In this document: positions 22,395 to 33,436 of the stretch, in pieces
How positions within the stretch are numbered: the stretch's first letter is position 1
Layout of the letters: the number at the start of each line of letters is the position of its first letter
Origin: Glandiceps talaboti
Taxonomy: Eukaryota; Hemichordata; Enteropneusta; Spengelidae
Assembly (NCBI RefSeq): GCF_964340395.1
Contig: NC_135565.1
Location: 8,042,742 to 8,106,741 of the forward strand
Length of the DNA: 64,000 nt
Direction of reading: 5' to 3'
Notes under the pieces: generated by a model
What the model was told of the DNA's origin: nothing
What the model saw: only the letters and a program-made list of their open reading frames with translations
Database searches by the model: none
Translations under genes and position numbers: made by a program

Positions 22395-22664
22395 TCAATC
22401 TAAATTTGCAGTATTAGAACCTTGATATAGAATTTTATCTGATCCATCTATCTGGGTGATTATTATGGCTTGAGGGCTTGAGGATGAGATGAACACTTTA
22501 GTTACTGATATGTTATTAAAGAGTAAATCATATTCTCCCTCTGTATTCGGTTTGGTGCAATCTATCATTAATATACCTTTAGTTATTATTTTACTATCAT
22601 TTCTCATTTGTACGGATGTTGTATGCATGGATAATTTTGTTTGATTTTCCCTATTTAATCCCAA
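22395..22664 (-). pseudogene. Polinton-region open frame, unidentified
   Basis: An 89-codon frame starting at an ATG (22664) and reading MGLNRENQTKL at its start, with alternating hydrophobic residues suggestive of beta structure (VFISSSSPQAIIITQIDG). Upstream on the minus strand the frame continues a little before the ATG. I do not recognise it. It lies between two other minus-strand frames of the same remnant, so it may be a decayed structural protein of the element. Confidence 0.3.
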
Positions 22665-22785
22665 ACACTTTTCTTGTGTGTCATAGACTAAGAAGATGTT
22701 TCATATTTCGCTTTCTATTTTTGATTGTGGGTTGTAATTGTAACTGCAATACAATGAACCACTATTAATGATACTCTTAAATTTG

Positions 22786-23196
22786 TTACTTGATTTTACT
22801 ATTTGTGTAATTTGAAGATGTACATTTGGATCTAGGTAATCGTTTTTTATCTAATGTCGGATCTGGTGGTGGTAAATAATGTCTAATGTCAGATACTGTA
22901 TATGTTTTTAATACATCATTCCATGAGAATACAAATGGTATATTGGGTGTATTTTGCATTTCTGTTATTGTTTCATCTACTTCATCCAAATTCACAACAT
23001 TATTACAGTGTGTATGATCTTGAACTGCAGCTAGTTTTGGTTCAGAGGTTCCTATGGTGTTTTTCCATTGTAGAACTAAGTCTTTGTTGTTGTTCCTATT
23101 AGCTTTTATTCCATTTACATCAATATCTTGGAGGTCATCCAATTTATAATTTTGTGGGTATATATCTAAACCGTAATTTGGAGCAGCCTTAGCCAT
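22786..23196 (-). pseudogene. Polinton-region open frame, 136 codons, unidentified
   Basis: The frame starts at an ATG (23196) and begins MAKAAPNYGLDIYPQNYKL. It is polar, with many Asn and Asp, and ends in a Lys/Arg/Ser-rich stretch that has run into a different frame. It is the longest open frame of the 21-25 kb region. It points away from the integrase fragment that starts 150 bp further on, a divergent arrangement. I do not recognise a domain. It may be one of the element's own structural or accessory genes. Confidence 0.35.
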
Positions 23197-23347
23197 TAGA
23201 TATTACATGTATATACACATCATAGTAATGAAAATATATATAAATTCTGTGCATCTCAACTAAAATGCTAACAATATAACTATTCAGTTTCTTGACTGGG
23301 TAATACTATGAATATAGCAGACTATTACAATGTAAATTGTATAATTC

Positions 23348-23715
23348 ATGGTGGAATATAAGCTAAGACATCACAATAGTGACAAATGGACTACAAAAAG
23401 AACAGACATTCATATGACACCAGTAGAGGCTAGTAAACCTAAAAATGTGGGGGTTATTTGGTATAACAAATGCAGAGTTTATTTGTCATCTTCATATGGA
23501 AGACCATATTTGATATTGGTGATAAATTTTCTAAAAATGTATTCAGCAAGGGTTATCTACCAAGTTATACTCGAGAGCTTTTTAAGATTAAGCAAATAAT
23601 TGATGGGCCAGTTATTGTTTACAAACTAGAGGATTTACAAGAAGACATTGCAGGCACATTTAATTATGAACAAGAACTATCACCATATACATATAATCTG
23701 AGCTATACAAAGTAG
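23348..23715 (+). pseudogene. C-terminal fragment of a Polinton/Maverick-type integrase
   Basis: The first frame contains HMTPVEASKPKNVGVIWYN, typical of the end of the integrase catalytic domain. A frameshift near 23500 moves to a second frame reading FDIGDKFSKNVFSKGYLPSY, then ELFKIKQI, YKLEDLQEDIAGTF and YEQEL. That is the small C-terminal DNA-binding (chromo/SH3-like) module found in integrases of Polinton-like transposons. The catalytic Asp and Glu residues are not present in the window. The enzyme would insert the element's DNA. Here only the tail survives, out of frame, so it is dead. Confidence 0.7.
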
Positions 23716-24415
23716 AAATAATACTCTGGAAAAAGACAATGAAGGGAAAACAATTCAACAGTTGGAAACCAATGGAAAATATAACAAGTTAATATAAATG
23801 TTTAGAGAGAAAAATATTACTAAATTATTAAACAAATACATTGAGCTGTTTGGGGTCACATTAGAGAACTTGCAATCCAGACTGAGTATGCTCAGAAGCA
23901 AAGGACTATGGGATTATCTATGGTTATCGTAATACCTAACCTGGAGCTACCGATAAAATAAACCTCCCACAATGATGAGGGAGACTATGAATTGATTATT
24001 TGTGGTTAAAAACAATGTAACATTATTGTTTACAATACTATTTCAGTAGTATTTATTATGAAATTTCCCATGATGCAACATTCAACATGGCGGGTTTGCA
24101 AGTTCCCTATTGAACTTCAATGGTGTACTATGAGAAAAAAGAATCAGAATCGGCATATTTTATTTGTAAATCCTAGTATGAAATTGAAGGATGAACAATT
24201 ATACCAGATTATCTTGTGAGAAACAGAAATGCTTTAATAGTGTGGAATTTAAAAGTCTCCTGATCCCGAAGAAGTTTGGTATCTTAATGAGTATTGGGTT
24301 TTGAAAATCATATAGCATACTAGAAATCGTCATATATTTCAAGATAAACACGACAATCTTGTTGTTTATTTTTGTTGTGTAAGTAGAATATATAATGTTT
24401 ATGCCGGAAGTTATG
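23716..24415. other. Intergenic, no gene seen
   Basis: AT-rich with many stops in all frames. It may be decayed Polinton DNA, but I see no block that proves it. Confidence 0.35.
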
Positions 24416-24417
24416 TG

Positions 24418-24434
24418 TTTGTTTGTTTGTTTGT

Positions 24435-24472
<38 letters not shown>

Positions 24473-24622
24473 GGTTTTTTTGTTTATTTTTGTTTTGTTT
24501 TTTTGTTGTTGTTTTTTTTTTTTGGGGGGGGGGGGTCTTATCATCAACAAACACCAACAACTAAAAAAGGAGATCAACCAACAACAGTGGTGGTGGTGGT
24601 GGTGGTGGTGGTGGTGGTGGTG
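24418..24622. repeat. Cluster of simple repeats (TTTG, TTG, G11, GTG)
   Basis: (TTTG)n runs into (TTG)n up to 24472, then T-rich sequence, a G11 run (about 24524-24534) and (GTG)n from 24586 to 24621. The open frames here (poly-Val, poly-Leu, poly-Trp) are products of the repeats. Confidence 0.95.
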
Positions 24623-24639
24623 GAAAGAAATCTTCCTTT

Positions 24640-25330
24640 AGAATTCACATTAACTGAAAACGTACAATATGATTTACATCAGCCATTTCATAAGACATGA
24701 TATTAGGGGCATTTGAGTGAATGTTGATATCAATGTCTCACCTACGGCACATTTTGCCATAATGTTACCAGATATAACAGGTTACATCTCAATTCATAAA
24801 GATGCAGTTGAGACTAATGCTTGGTTAAGAGGGGTAATATGAAATATTGGGATCAACAATTAAAACTTTGCTGTATGGATAGCTACAACTATTTGTGGTC
24901 TATATGTAAAAGATCATTTATTTAATGAAAATATCTCGCCATAGATAAGATCATTTTGCAGATTTCATGATCATTATACAATTCAATAAGATGGATTCTG
25001 TATAAAATGGGGGATGTACAAGCTATTCATGCACTACCATCTGACAGCGTTTTCAATAAGTTTGACAATCCATATGATAAAGCAGCGTTTCATATGATAT
25101 GTGATGAATTTCGGAATTAATTATAATACAGATTTTCAATTTAAATATGACAAAGTGGTAATAATGGGTTAGGAGGGTTTTTTTTAAATAAAAAAAATGG
25201 GTTAGGAGATTGTCATTTTGCACATAAGTCTGGTCATTTAAAACGGTTTGGTGATACGTATAATGGTACAATGTATATGGAATCAGGTGATGAACATAAC
25301 ACATAATAATTAGATACCTGTTTTTGGCAA
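24640..25330 (+). pseudogene. Possible further Polinton-derived coding debris
   Basis: Plus-strand fragments in changing frames read INVSPTAHFAIMLPDITGY, then WIATTICGLYVKDHLF, and further on FNKFDNPYDKAAFHMICDEF. They read like protein but are cut by stops every 20-40 codons. Position beside the integrase tail suggests the same dead element. I cannot assign a function. Confidence 0.3.
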
Positions 25331-25339
25331 ACAAACACA

Positions 25340-26309
25340 GTATAATTTCATCACGTCTTTCAATGAGGTGATCAAGTAAGGTAAAAAGTAAAAGTACTTG
25401 TCAATGAGGAGATATAGGATTTTACGAAATTTAAAAATGACAACTCCAAAAGCACTGCACTGATTGACTTGTATTTTGGCAAATAGAATCTACTACTTGA
25501 CTACTTTACAGTTTGTAATAAGATCGTGTGCGGTCACGTGATCTTGGTCGCCATATTGAATTTTCGAACGAATGGCATTTTTCCTTTAAAAATCTTCTCC
25601 AGGGCAGTCCACTTGGTGTGAGCTTTTGTGTATAGCATCATCTAAGTGATGTCTTTCAAGTTCGTGCAAAGTGTTGCAATCGGTTGACCGCTATGGCAGC
25701 CATATTGGATTTTACATGAATTTAAAAATGATAACAGCAAACAGCAAAACACTAAACAATGTGTAAAATATTTGTTATTGTACGTACAATACCAAACTTT
25801 TGACATTTTTTGCATCTTTTTGCAATGTATTGAATTATGAACATGGACTTGGTATATGTTCTTTCGCTTTATTTTTTCAAGTAGAAAAACATAGTGAAGC
25901 TGATTTATCAAATAAAAATCCAAAGTAAATACCAAATTCTCATCCATATGGCCACTTTAATTATTCATTTGCATCATTATTATATTATTGTATTATTATC
26001 AATATGATATCAGGAAAGACAGACAATATACTTAGTATGGAAGCTACAAATTTCGTAAGGTTTGGTATAATTAAGCTAGCAATTAAGAATACATTGTGTA
26101 TGTTAACTAGCTGTAGCTCAGAATTTTGCATTTCAACAATTGATATGTGCACTGGGAACAAAAATCTAAAGGCTCTGTAGAAAGCATTCAGTTTATATCT
26201 GGTACTGTCTATCTTCAAATGTACGTTTAAGTCGAAAATTAATACTTTCTATAATTTGGTACTTCTGTGTTCTTTGGTTTCCAGTGAAATTAATTGTGAT
26301 ATTATCTGG
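25340..26309. other. Intergenic with an interspersed repeat at about 25770-25955
   Basis: The segment around 25900-25953 (AATCCAAAGTAAATACC, TCTCATCCATATGGCCAC) matches 35348-35388 (AATCCAAAATAAATACC, TGTCATCCATATGGCCAC), and weaker similarity extends about 150 bp upstream of each. This is a low-copy interspersed repeat, type unknown. GGTCGCCATATTGAATTTTC near 25547 also resembles repeat DNA. No gene seen. Confidence 0.5.
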
Positions 26310-27830
26310 GCTGTCACTTAAGAGTGCTCGCATTAATATACATGCGTTTCTTCTTTAAATTAGTGTACAGTTTGTAAGTAGATATACACATTCCAACCCC
26401 AGGTCTTCAAAAGAGAGCACAGGTGTTTCTCGACAAACTCTCTGACACTACTAAATCTAGAAAATATATTCACTGACCTTCACAATACATTTAGAGGCCT
26501 GAAGGTTAGGATGAATTTAGGCTCCAGATGGTTTAAAACATCACGTGCCATGCGTGAATAAATCAACGACAAAGAAATTGCAGTTACTTTCCCGCGCAAT
26601 CTACATTTACGTTCAAACCTTCACCTTCTCAGGAAAGACAGGGTATTTGTGTGCTGCTAGGTTAGACGTTTTTATTGCTTTTAGAAGCTATTGGTTGTGC
26701 AAGTCCGGTGTGTGTTGGTGGTTCATATTGGTTCGAGGACTGTGTTAAAATAGATAACATTTATAACGACTCAAACTTATGTGGAAGATGTTTGCCAAAA
26801 AAAAACGTTCTGTGAGGAACAAGATAAAATCGTGCTATATAAGTGTTTTGTGGATGTACTGTCATGAAATCTTCCTCTCTAAGCTTATTTTATACCATTT
26901 AGAAACAATAGTGTAATGAGAATATGATCTCTCCGTATTTTTTTATGACTCTTGTACTCCTGAAATAAGTTTTGTGGGGCATGTTCTTCATTCTCTCGCC
27001 GCCAATCGCGCTGCATGACCTGGAGTCTTCTGCTTCTCCCGATCAACTTAACCCTTTGGACAAACAAATTTTCTCTTAAGAGTGCTCATATTAAAATACA
27101 AATATTTATTATTTAGTGTACATTTTTAAGTCCATATGCACATTCCAACCCAAGGTCTTCAAAAGAGAGTACATGTGTTTTTCGACAGAAAGCCAGACTC
27201 TCTGACTCCACTAAATCTATACAATGCATTCACTGACCTTCGCAATAGGTTGAGAGCCCTTGAAGATGAGAATGCCTCCTTCCTTTGTAATTTAGGCTCC
27301 AGATGGTTTCAAATATCACGTGCCATGGGAGGATACATCGTCGTTAGAGAAATTGCAGCTACTCCCCCCCCCCCCCCCCACTATCTATTATGTATGTACA
27401 ATCGTTCACCTCCACACAGACAGGATATTTTTGGGCTAGTAGCTATAGGCTAAACGTTTTTTCTTCGCTTTTAGCAGCTATCGGTTGTGTAGGTCAGGTG
27501 TGTGTTGGTGGTTCATTTTAGCTCGCTCATTTGGAGAGAACTTTGATAAAACAGATGACGTTGTATATAAGGCATCGATTTATCGCGTACTAAGTTAATG
27601 AACAAATTTAAAATAGGTTGTGTGTGGAACAAGGTAACATCGTGCTACATGTATATAATGTTTGTGCAGCCGTCCTGTAATGAAATTTGCCGTATTTTGG
27701 AAGTCGCTTGGATGACCTTGCATTACCTGGAGACGTCTGCTTCGATATCTTCTTCGCCAAATCACACATTGACCCTTTGTGAGCGAACACATCCTCTCAA
27801 CGAACTCCTCTTTCCACTCAATAGTCGGCA
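26310..27830. repeat. Head-to-tail duplication of a 0.76 kb unit
   Basis: Unit 1 (26310-27072) and unit 2 (27073-27830) both start with CTTAAGAGTGCTC, continue with CACATTCCAACCC(C/A)AGGTC, TTAGGCTCCAGATGGTTT, CACGTGCCATG, GTGTGTTGGTGGTTCAT, and end with CCTGGAG..TCTGCTTC. They abut without a gap. They differ at many positions, so the duplication is old. Short open frames occur (27136-27453 plus, 27595-27831 minus), but neither is conserved in both units, and I recognise no protein. Confidence 0.75.
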
Positions 27831-28750
27831 AGTTTCGCTGTCTTAAATAATCCTTATGTTCGGCTGCCTTGCATCATTTCAGAAGTTTATATGTCAACTT
27901 CGCCTTTCCAATTTCGTCGCCCATGTTTGCATTTACATGATACACTAACTTACTGTAGTATGTACCGTGCAACCGGATGTCATCTTGGTTGATCAATATG
28001 TACGTCCGAATAAAGTTTTTTATTTTACTAATGTGTTACCATAGTATGTACGTTATTGACCAATACATGTACTTTAAAATGTACAGTCACATAACTACAA
28101 TCTTTTGGAAAAATGTACTGAAAACATGATTAGGTCGTTATGCCCATCTTAGTTGTGGTGAAGACAGAGATGGTTTCTCTTCCACCTTGTTGGGTGTGAG
28201 GCCCAATTCACCAATAGACTATAACATAGCATTTTCATTCCACGTCACGTCATCACCGCGACATGGAATAATTTGCCTGCCTGCCAATAGCTTAGACTCA
28301 CATTGGAATTATTATGCAAATATTTAATTCTCACTCTACTTATCATAAGTTACCTGGAATGAACTGCGGTGAACTTGATTGCTCATAGGATTTTAACTTT
28401 TTGGAACAAAAGTTCAACTTGATACTATGGTTTACCATCACAGATGAATTTCCATTTGAGGAAAAGTTAAAATTTGTCATACAATGGTCACAATATATAT
28501 AATTTTAAACTATTTCTAAACATCTCAGGTTCAGACCACTAAATTGAGGTAGCATAATATTTTCATTATTATTACATGTAGATCTATTCTTGGTTTGTTT
28601 CAGAATAATATGGGCCTCCGGCCCTAGATATACATACACTATAATGAATAAATTCAGTTACACAACTAGTTCACAGTGCCAGTGTAATACATACAGTGAT
28701 AAACAAGGAAGTCTTTGTAAAGCTCCAAAGCACACATTTGCTGAATTATA
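27831..28750. other. Intergenic, no gene seen
   Basis: AT-rich with no recognised feature; GGGCCTCCGGCCC near 28611 can form a small hairpin. Confidence 0.4.
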
Positions 28751-28754
28751 AATG

Positions 28755-30140
28755 GTAAATTATGGAGAGTTTACAGTTTGTCTTTTACTTTAAATGCATG
28801 AAACAAAAATAAAGCTAGATTTCTAGTGGTATTGCCATCCCTAGATGCCATCAACTGATTAACATGGTAAAGTGAAGGTGATCTGTATGATGCAGGTTGT
28901 AAATATCTTTTTCTTAGATTATCCCACGCTGGACACTTAAAGAGGAAATGATATTCATCTTCTACTTCGATACAACATAATTTACATATCCTGAATTCTC
29001 TGTCAGTTCCTCTGTGTCTCCCCGTTTCGATCTCTAACGCGTGGCTAGAGCATCTAAATCTTGCTAGGGCTCTACGGTACTTACAAAGACTAATCAATGA
29101 AATGTACATTTCAGGTGCAAGTTCCTTTTTAAAATTTCTATAGTAACTAGTTTTCTCGTTAGCACATACCTCTGACCACCATTCTTGGCTTTTAACATCT
29201 TTTACCCTAGTACTAAACTCTGATAGAAAGACCACTGTATTCCCCACACCCTGGTTTAAACAGGATTCTCCAAAACCGTACTGATAAAACAGATGTTTTA
29301 CCTGTGTGACCCAGGAATGTTTTCCTTGTTCATCCATTTTAAATAACATTTGATAAGCTTTAAATGGTAAACGTGACTCTGGCATTGTTATGATATGTAG
29401 CCAGTACTTAACGCATCTTGTAACATAGTAACAGAACGATGGTAATCTCCCACATTCACCCAAAACTGTACAATTGGGGGCGCTATTTGCCACTCCTAAA
29501 TAACGTCTGCAATAAAGTAACTGTACTCTTTCAAGGTGTTCATATGCCATAAAACCCCATACTTCAGAGCCGTAGCTAAGGACTGGTAATATCAAGACGT
29601 CAAAAAGTCTAAAATATATTTTCGGTGCCAGAAACTTCAAATCTTTAACAGACTTTCCTACGATAGCTAATTTCTTCCTTGCTTTAACAGCCATATTTCT
29701 TGTGGTGACGGAAAGAGAGCCTTTACCTAGGTACTCATAAGCACTTGCTATCTTCAGCTCAGTCCCCCCCCCAAAAAAAAAAAAACCACTTCTCGTGCCT
29801 ACTGAGATAACCTCCATTTCTATGCACTACAACTTTCATGTTCCATTTCAAGGTAAAACCGTACAGTACATCAATTAATCTCTTTAAACGAATCACAGTA
29901 TTTGACAATATGGCAATATCATCAGCATATAACAGAAGAAAAAGTTCTAACATGTCATTCGGTAAAAATTAAATTCCATTTAACCCTGAATTTTTCATCA
30001 TTTTCTCAAGCTCATTAATGTATAGACTAAACAAAATCGGATCAGTGGTGTTTACACTCACGGCATAATGCGTTAAATGTGGGAAAATAACTTGTGAGTT
30101 TGTTCTTGAATTGGCAAGCTTCTTATTAATGCAAAGCTGA
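28755..30140 (-). pseudogene. LINE (non-LTR retrotransposon) reverse transcriptase, 5'-truncated and frameshifted
   Basis: On the minus strand, upstream fragments near 30080-30000 give FSLYINELEKMMKNSG. Next comes LLYADDIAILS (about 29930), the YxDD catalytic core of reverse transcriptase, and the thumb region FTLKWNMKVVV. A homopolymer (C8A13, 29764-29784) breaks the frame. Beyond it 340 codons are open (YEYLGKGSLSVTTRNM, ILPVLSYGSEVWGF, LGECGRLPSFCYYVTRCVKY). They end in a zinc-knuckle-like CKLCCIEVEDEYHFLFKC and the C-terminus near 28771. The element would copy its RNA into DNA at the insertion site. The 5' half, including any endonuclease domain, is absent, and the clade (CR1/L2/RTE-like) is undecided. 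Confidence 0.85.
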
Positions 30141-31387
30141 TAAACTCCTATAAGACATTAATTTTAGGTAGGAAATAGGGAAAAAACAGTGAGAGGAAAC
30201 AGTATTTGTAACTTTATTTGAAATATACAGAAAATAATATTAGAAATCCGAAAAATCACGAGTTACCGTTATATCTATATTTAATAACTATAATAACAGA
30301 CTATAAATTTCCTTCAGAAATAATATTAGTGGTATTAAAATATTAATAACTTTATTACATGTAGATCACAGTCAACCTATAAGGATTTACACTGTTCTAA
30401 ATATGTGTATGCGAAAAGGTCTGTCATGTTGTAAGATTCCATAGCACCACATGAATAGCTGTAAAAATGTAATAAATAAAATAAACGTCTGGTCCTACTA
30501 ATTGCTATCAGCGTATTGTATTTAATATATCTTCCTATTAATATGCATAAAAGGACCCTCTTAGAACATGGGTAAATTAAGATAAGTTTGAAGTAAAATA
30601 CTTCTTGTTGAAAACCTTCGATATTTTCTTAGAAGAGATGTAATTCTATTTCTCAGAAGGAAAGACGCCATATTTCAACGAAATAACTATATAAACTTCG
30701 TATGATATATACGTGACTACACGTTTCCGTACTTAATTTTGCCTAAATCTCAGACCATTTAGTGGTCCGAGCCTAAACCAAGTTTATACGTCATATAATC
30801 AACTGTGTGAACTATCTACATACTAATTTGTTATTATAGTTATTAAATAAACATATAACAGTAACTTTTGACATTGCTTTCTTCAAAATAGTACAACTTT
30901 TCAAAAGGTTCCACAATATAACCTACCGTCAGTCAACGCATACTGTGCTAGTCCAAACAGTAGATATGTGTGAACTTCACGATGGTGCATAGATCAAAGG
31001 TTCAAAGTCTGACGTTATTTGAATATCGTTACAAAACATCACTCTGTTTTCCTATGTTCATCTGAATTGTTACATACTTACATTACATATTCACCAGGTA
31101 TTGTATGTTGTCTTAAATTTAAAAGCATGTTGATAAGGGTTCCTTGCGAGTCAGCTACCACTAATCCCCTTTTCTTGGTATCTTGCAATGAAACTTATGT
31201 TTTGGGATTAGATGACTATTATTGTTACTGCACAAAACACCAGGGCATGCGCAAGCGAGTCTACTCTGTATCCTCGAGCGCCACCCATATGGATAAAGCG
31301 AGGAGGTTAAATAACGCTAGCACGATTTCGAATATAGACGTGTCTAAAGTGTTTCCCGGTACACGTCACAGTTAGGTACGAGGTACA
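30141..31387. other. Intergenic; upstream region of TRIM locus 1
   Basis: AT-rich, no gene recognised. An open frame at 31019-31375 has no family signature. CACGTCACAG at 31363-31372 precedes the shared TRIM upstream motif and recurs as ACGTCACAG before the intact gene. Confidence 0.4.
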
Positions 31388-31407
31388 CCACCTAGGCTCA
31401 TTGATAT
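31388..31407 (+). promoter_or_regulatory. Shared TRIM upstream motif, copy 1
   Basis: CCACCTAGGCTCATTGATAT lies 143 bp before the start codon of TRIM locus 1. Near-identical strings precede the other three TRIM loci at similar distances. It may be a core promoter or enhancer element, or the transcribed leader. That is inference from its conservation. Confidence 0.5.
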
Positions 31408-31549
31408 TTACACAAAATATGCAACACCCTATACAATTCGCGTTGATATGAATGGTTACGTTGTGAAATTAATGCATAAGTTGCGTGGTCTATTGACTGA
31501 AAACGCCATTACACTCTGTAGCTAAGGCATAGGCCGTACACACGCCACC

Positions 31550-33211
31550 ATGGCTACTGAAGAGACGCAGTTTTTGGAGAAAATTGACGAGAATTTTCTC
31601 CTCTGTTCTATCTGTTTTGAACGGTATAGGAAAGCCAAGACGTTACCATGCCAACACAGTTTCTGTTTAACTTGTCTTGAGGAGACAGTGAAGAGATCTG
31701 AGAAATTACAATGTCCAATTTGTCGTCAAGAGTACCAACTTCCCACTAGTGGTGGAGTGGAAGGGCTACCAAATAACATGTTTCTGAATGAGTTGGTAGA
31801 ACAATTTCTACAACGTGATAAAATGTTAGAAGATTCGAAGAAATGTGATGGATGTAAAGTTGGCAACATCAAGGTGAGATGCTTTGAATGTTCAATGTCA
31901 TTGTGTGAAAGCTGCACACGCCCACATCAGCGAGTGCCGTCGACCAGGTCCCATCGCCTCCTGTCGCTCGACAAATACAGAAGTCAGACGTCCACTGACC
32001 TAGTTTTAGTACCATCTGTACTAAACTGTAACAAACATCCCGACCAGCCATTGAAATTCTTCTGTGATAAATGTGACGAGGCGATATGTCTTGAGTGTAC
32101 CGTAATTGATCACCGAATACCCGAACATAACCACAGGTATTTGAAAGATGCTGCCACTGAATATGTTACCGATGTTGATAAAATGGTCGAGAAAATAAAA
32201 GTGAAAGAAGCTGAAGAAAGCCGAACGAAGGTGTTAACGAAAATGAAAACGCTTGAGGAAAATGTGAGTGTTGAAAAAGAAGTAACGAAGATGAACAAAC
32301 ACATCGAAAATGTCATTAAACACATCCAAGAGATCGGAAATACGTTTATCAGACAAATGAAAGTTGAAGAAGAAGCCAGAAAGAGTGACTTACAAGCCAC
32401 TCTAAAAGACATTGAAAGTAAGAACAGCGACTTCGTGAATACGCGGGAGTATATCAGCCACATCGCTAAATATGGTAGCGCTGCACAGTTGATGACGGCC
32501 AAGAAAGGAATTGAGTCTCAGATGAAGACACTCTTGAAAATTGATGCCCAGGTGAAACAAGTATACGACGAACCGATAGTGTTCGAATCATTCAAGGGTG
32601 AACTATCCCTAGCCAAATATGTAGGAAGTTTACTAGGTGTTGCAGATGCTTCGCAATGTAAACTCACATATATACCCCAGTGTGTAGGGAGTGAACACGA
32701 AGTGGCTGCCATCATATCCGTCAAAAGCAGAGAGAAGGAATCTGTCTTCACGTCTAAGAGAGAGGTGACGGGAAAAATAACAACGCCCGATGGTAATACG
32801 TCGCAAATGCAAGTGAGCGACAATTTTGACGGAACTATTTTGCTAAAGACTGGGTATTTGCGATTTGATATCGACTGTAAATCACAGAGAGAGTGTCAAC
32901 TGTCAGTATCGGTACGCAATAAACCTATTCAAGATGAACCATTCAAAATTGAAGTAGGTCCCATATTGTTTCATGCTTCGTGTCATGGAACGAACGTAGA
33001 GGTACTATCCGATGGAAGTGTTGCTAAGCGGGTAACATCGTATGATAAGGCAGTGGTTTTCAGTAACAGACCTGTAAATGTTACAGAGTCTGTCTCTCTT
33101 AAATTTACACACTACAACAGTTCTTACTATGGGGTTATTGAATTTGGCTTCACAAACAAGAATCCGGACGATCTTGTTGGTTCAAAGCTCCCCGGTAGCG
33201 GTCGCCACTAA
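31550..33211 (+). CDS. TRIM-type E3 ligase, locus 1, cut within the NHR domain by TAA
   Basis: Single-exon frame of 553 codons with a strong start context (GCCACCATGG). Order: C3HC4 RING (residues 19-58; CSICFERYRKAKTLPCQH), B-box 1 (about 98-140; CDGCKVGN), B-box 2 (about 160-198; CDKCDEAICLEC), coiled coil (about 200-340), filamin-type repeat (about 365-475), and the first half of a neuralized (NHR) domain (FHASCHGTNVEVL). The RING would recruit an E2 and pass ubiquitin to a target; coiled coil drives dimerisation. A TAA at 33209-33211 stops the frame in mid-NHR, but the same frame continues for 75 more codons that complete the domain. Either this is a pseudogene or allele with one nonsense change, or it makes a shortened but RING-competent protein. 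Readthrough (TAA CAA) is possible but unsupported. Confidence 0.85.
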   Translation: MATEETQFLEKIDENFLLCSICFERYRKAKTLPCQHSFCLTCLEETVKRSEKLQCPICRQEYQLPTSGGVEGLPNNMFLNELVEQFLQRDKMLEDSKKCDGCKVGNIKVRCFECSMSLCESCTRPHQRVPSTRSHRLLSLDKYRSQTSTDLVLVPSVLNCNKHPDQPLKFFCDKCDEAICLECTVIDHRIPEHNHRYLKDAATEYVTDVDKMVEKIKVKEAEESRTKVLTKMKTLEENVSVEKEVTKMNKHIENVIKHIQEIGNTFIRQMKVEEEARKSDLQATLKDIESKNSDFVNTREYISHIAKYGSAAQLMTAKKGIESQMKTLLKIDAQVKQVYDEPIVFESFKGELSLAKYVGSLLGVADASQCKLTYIPQCVGSEHEVAAIISVKSREKESVFTSKREVTGKITTPDGNTSQMQVSDNFDGTILLKTGYLRFDIDCKSQRECQLSVSVRNKPIQDEPFKIEVGPILFHASCHGTNVEVLSDGSVAKRVTSYDKAVVFSNRPVNVTESVSLKFTHYNSSYYGVIEFGFTNKNPDDLVGSKLPGSGRH

Positions 33212-33436
33212 CAAAGAAGATTGAATGAGGCGGGCGGATATTATGCAAAGCAGTTGCTAAAGGATGATTCGACCATTGGCAAAGTTCTGAAGTTTTGGAT
33301 GACGAGAGAAAAACAAGTATACTTCTCAATCAATGGGTCACGCGATAGCTTTGCCGTTGAGGACGCAGACATCAGAAAACTGTTGTGGGCAGTGATCAAT
33401 GTATTTGGAGTGATAGATGAAGTCAAGTTGCTTTAA
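33212..33436 (+). pseudogene. Rest of the NHR domain behind the stop in TRIM locus 1
   Basis: In the same frame as the preceding TRIM gene, the sequence reads NEAGGYYAKQLL, then LKFWMTREKQVYFSINGS, and LLWAVINVFGVIDEVKLL, ending at TAA (33434-33436). It matches the second half of the NHR domain in the intact paralogue (KYWVTKEGQLLYSTNDG ... LWGVIDIYGRTTRIEL). The absence of other damage suggests that the stop is recent, or a sequencing or assembly error. Confidence 0.7.

Noticed and set aside
24395-24700. Poly-Val/poly-Leu/poly-Trp open frames
   Set aside because: Translations of (TTG)n and (GTG)n simple repeats.
31019-31375. 118-codon open frame before TRIM locus 1
   Set aside because: No recognisable domain, and not conserved at the other TRIM loci.
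32110-32502. Minus-strand frames within the TRIM genes (also 38727-39425)
   Set aside because: Antisense shadows of the TRIM coding sequence.
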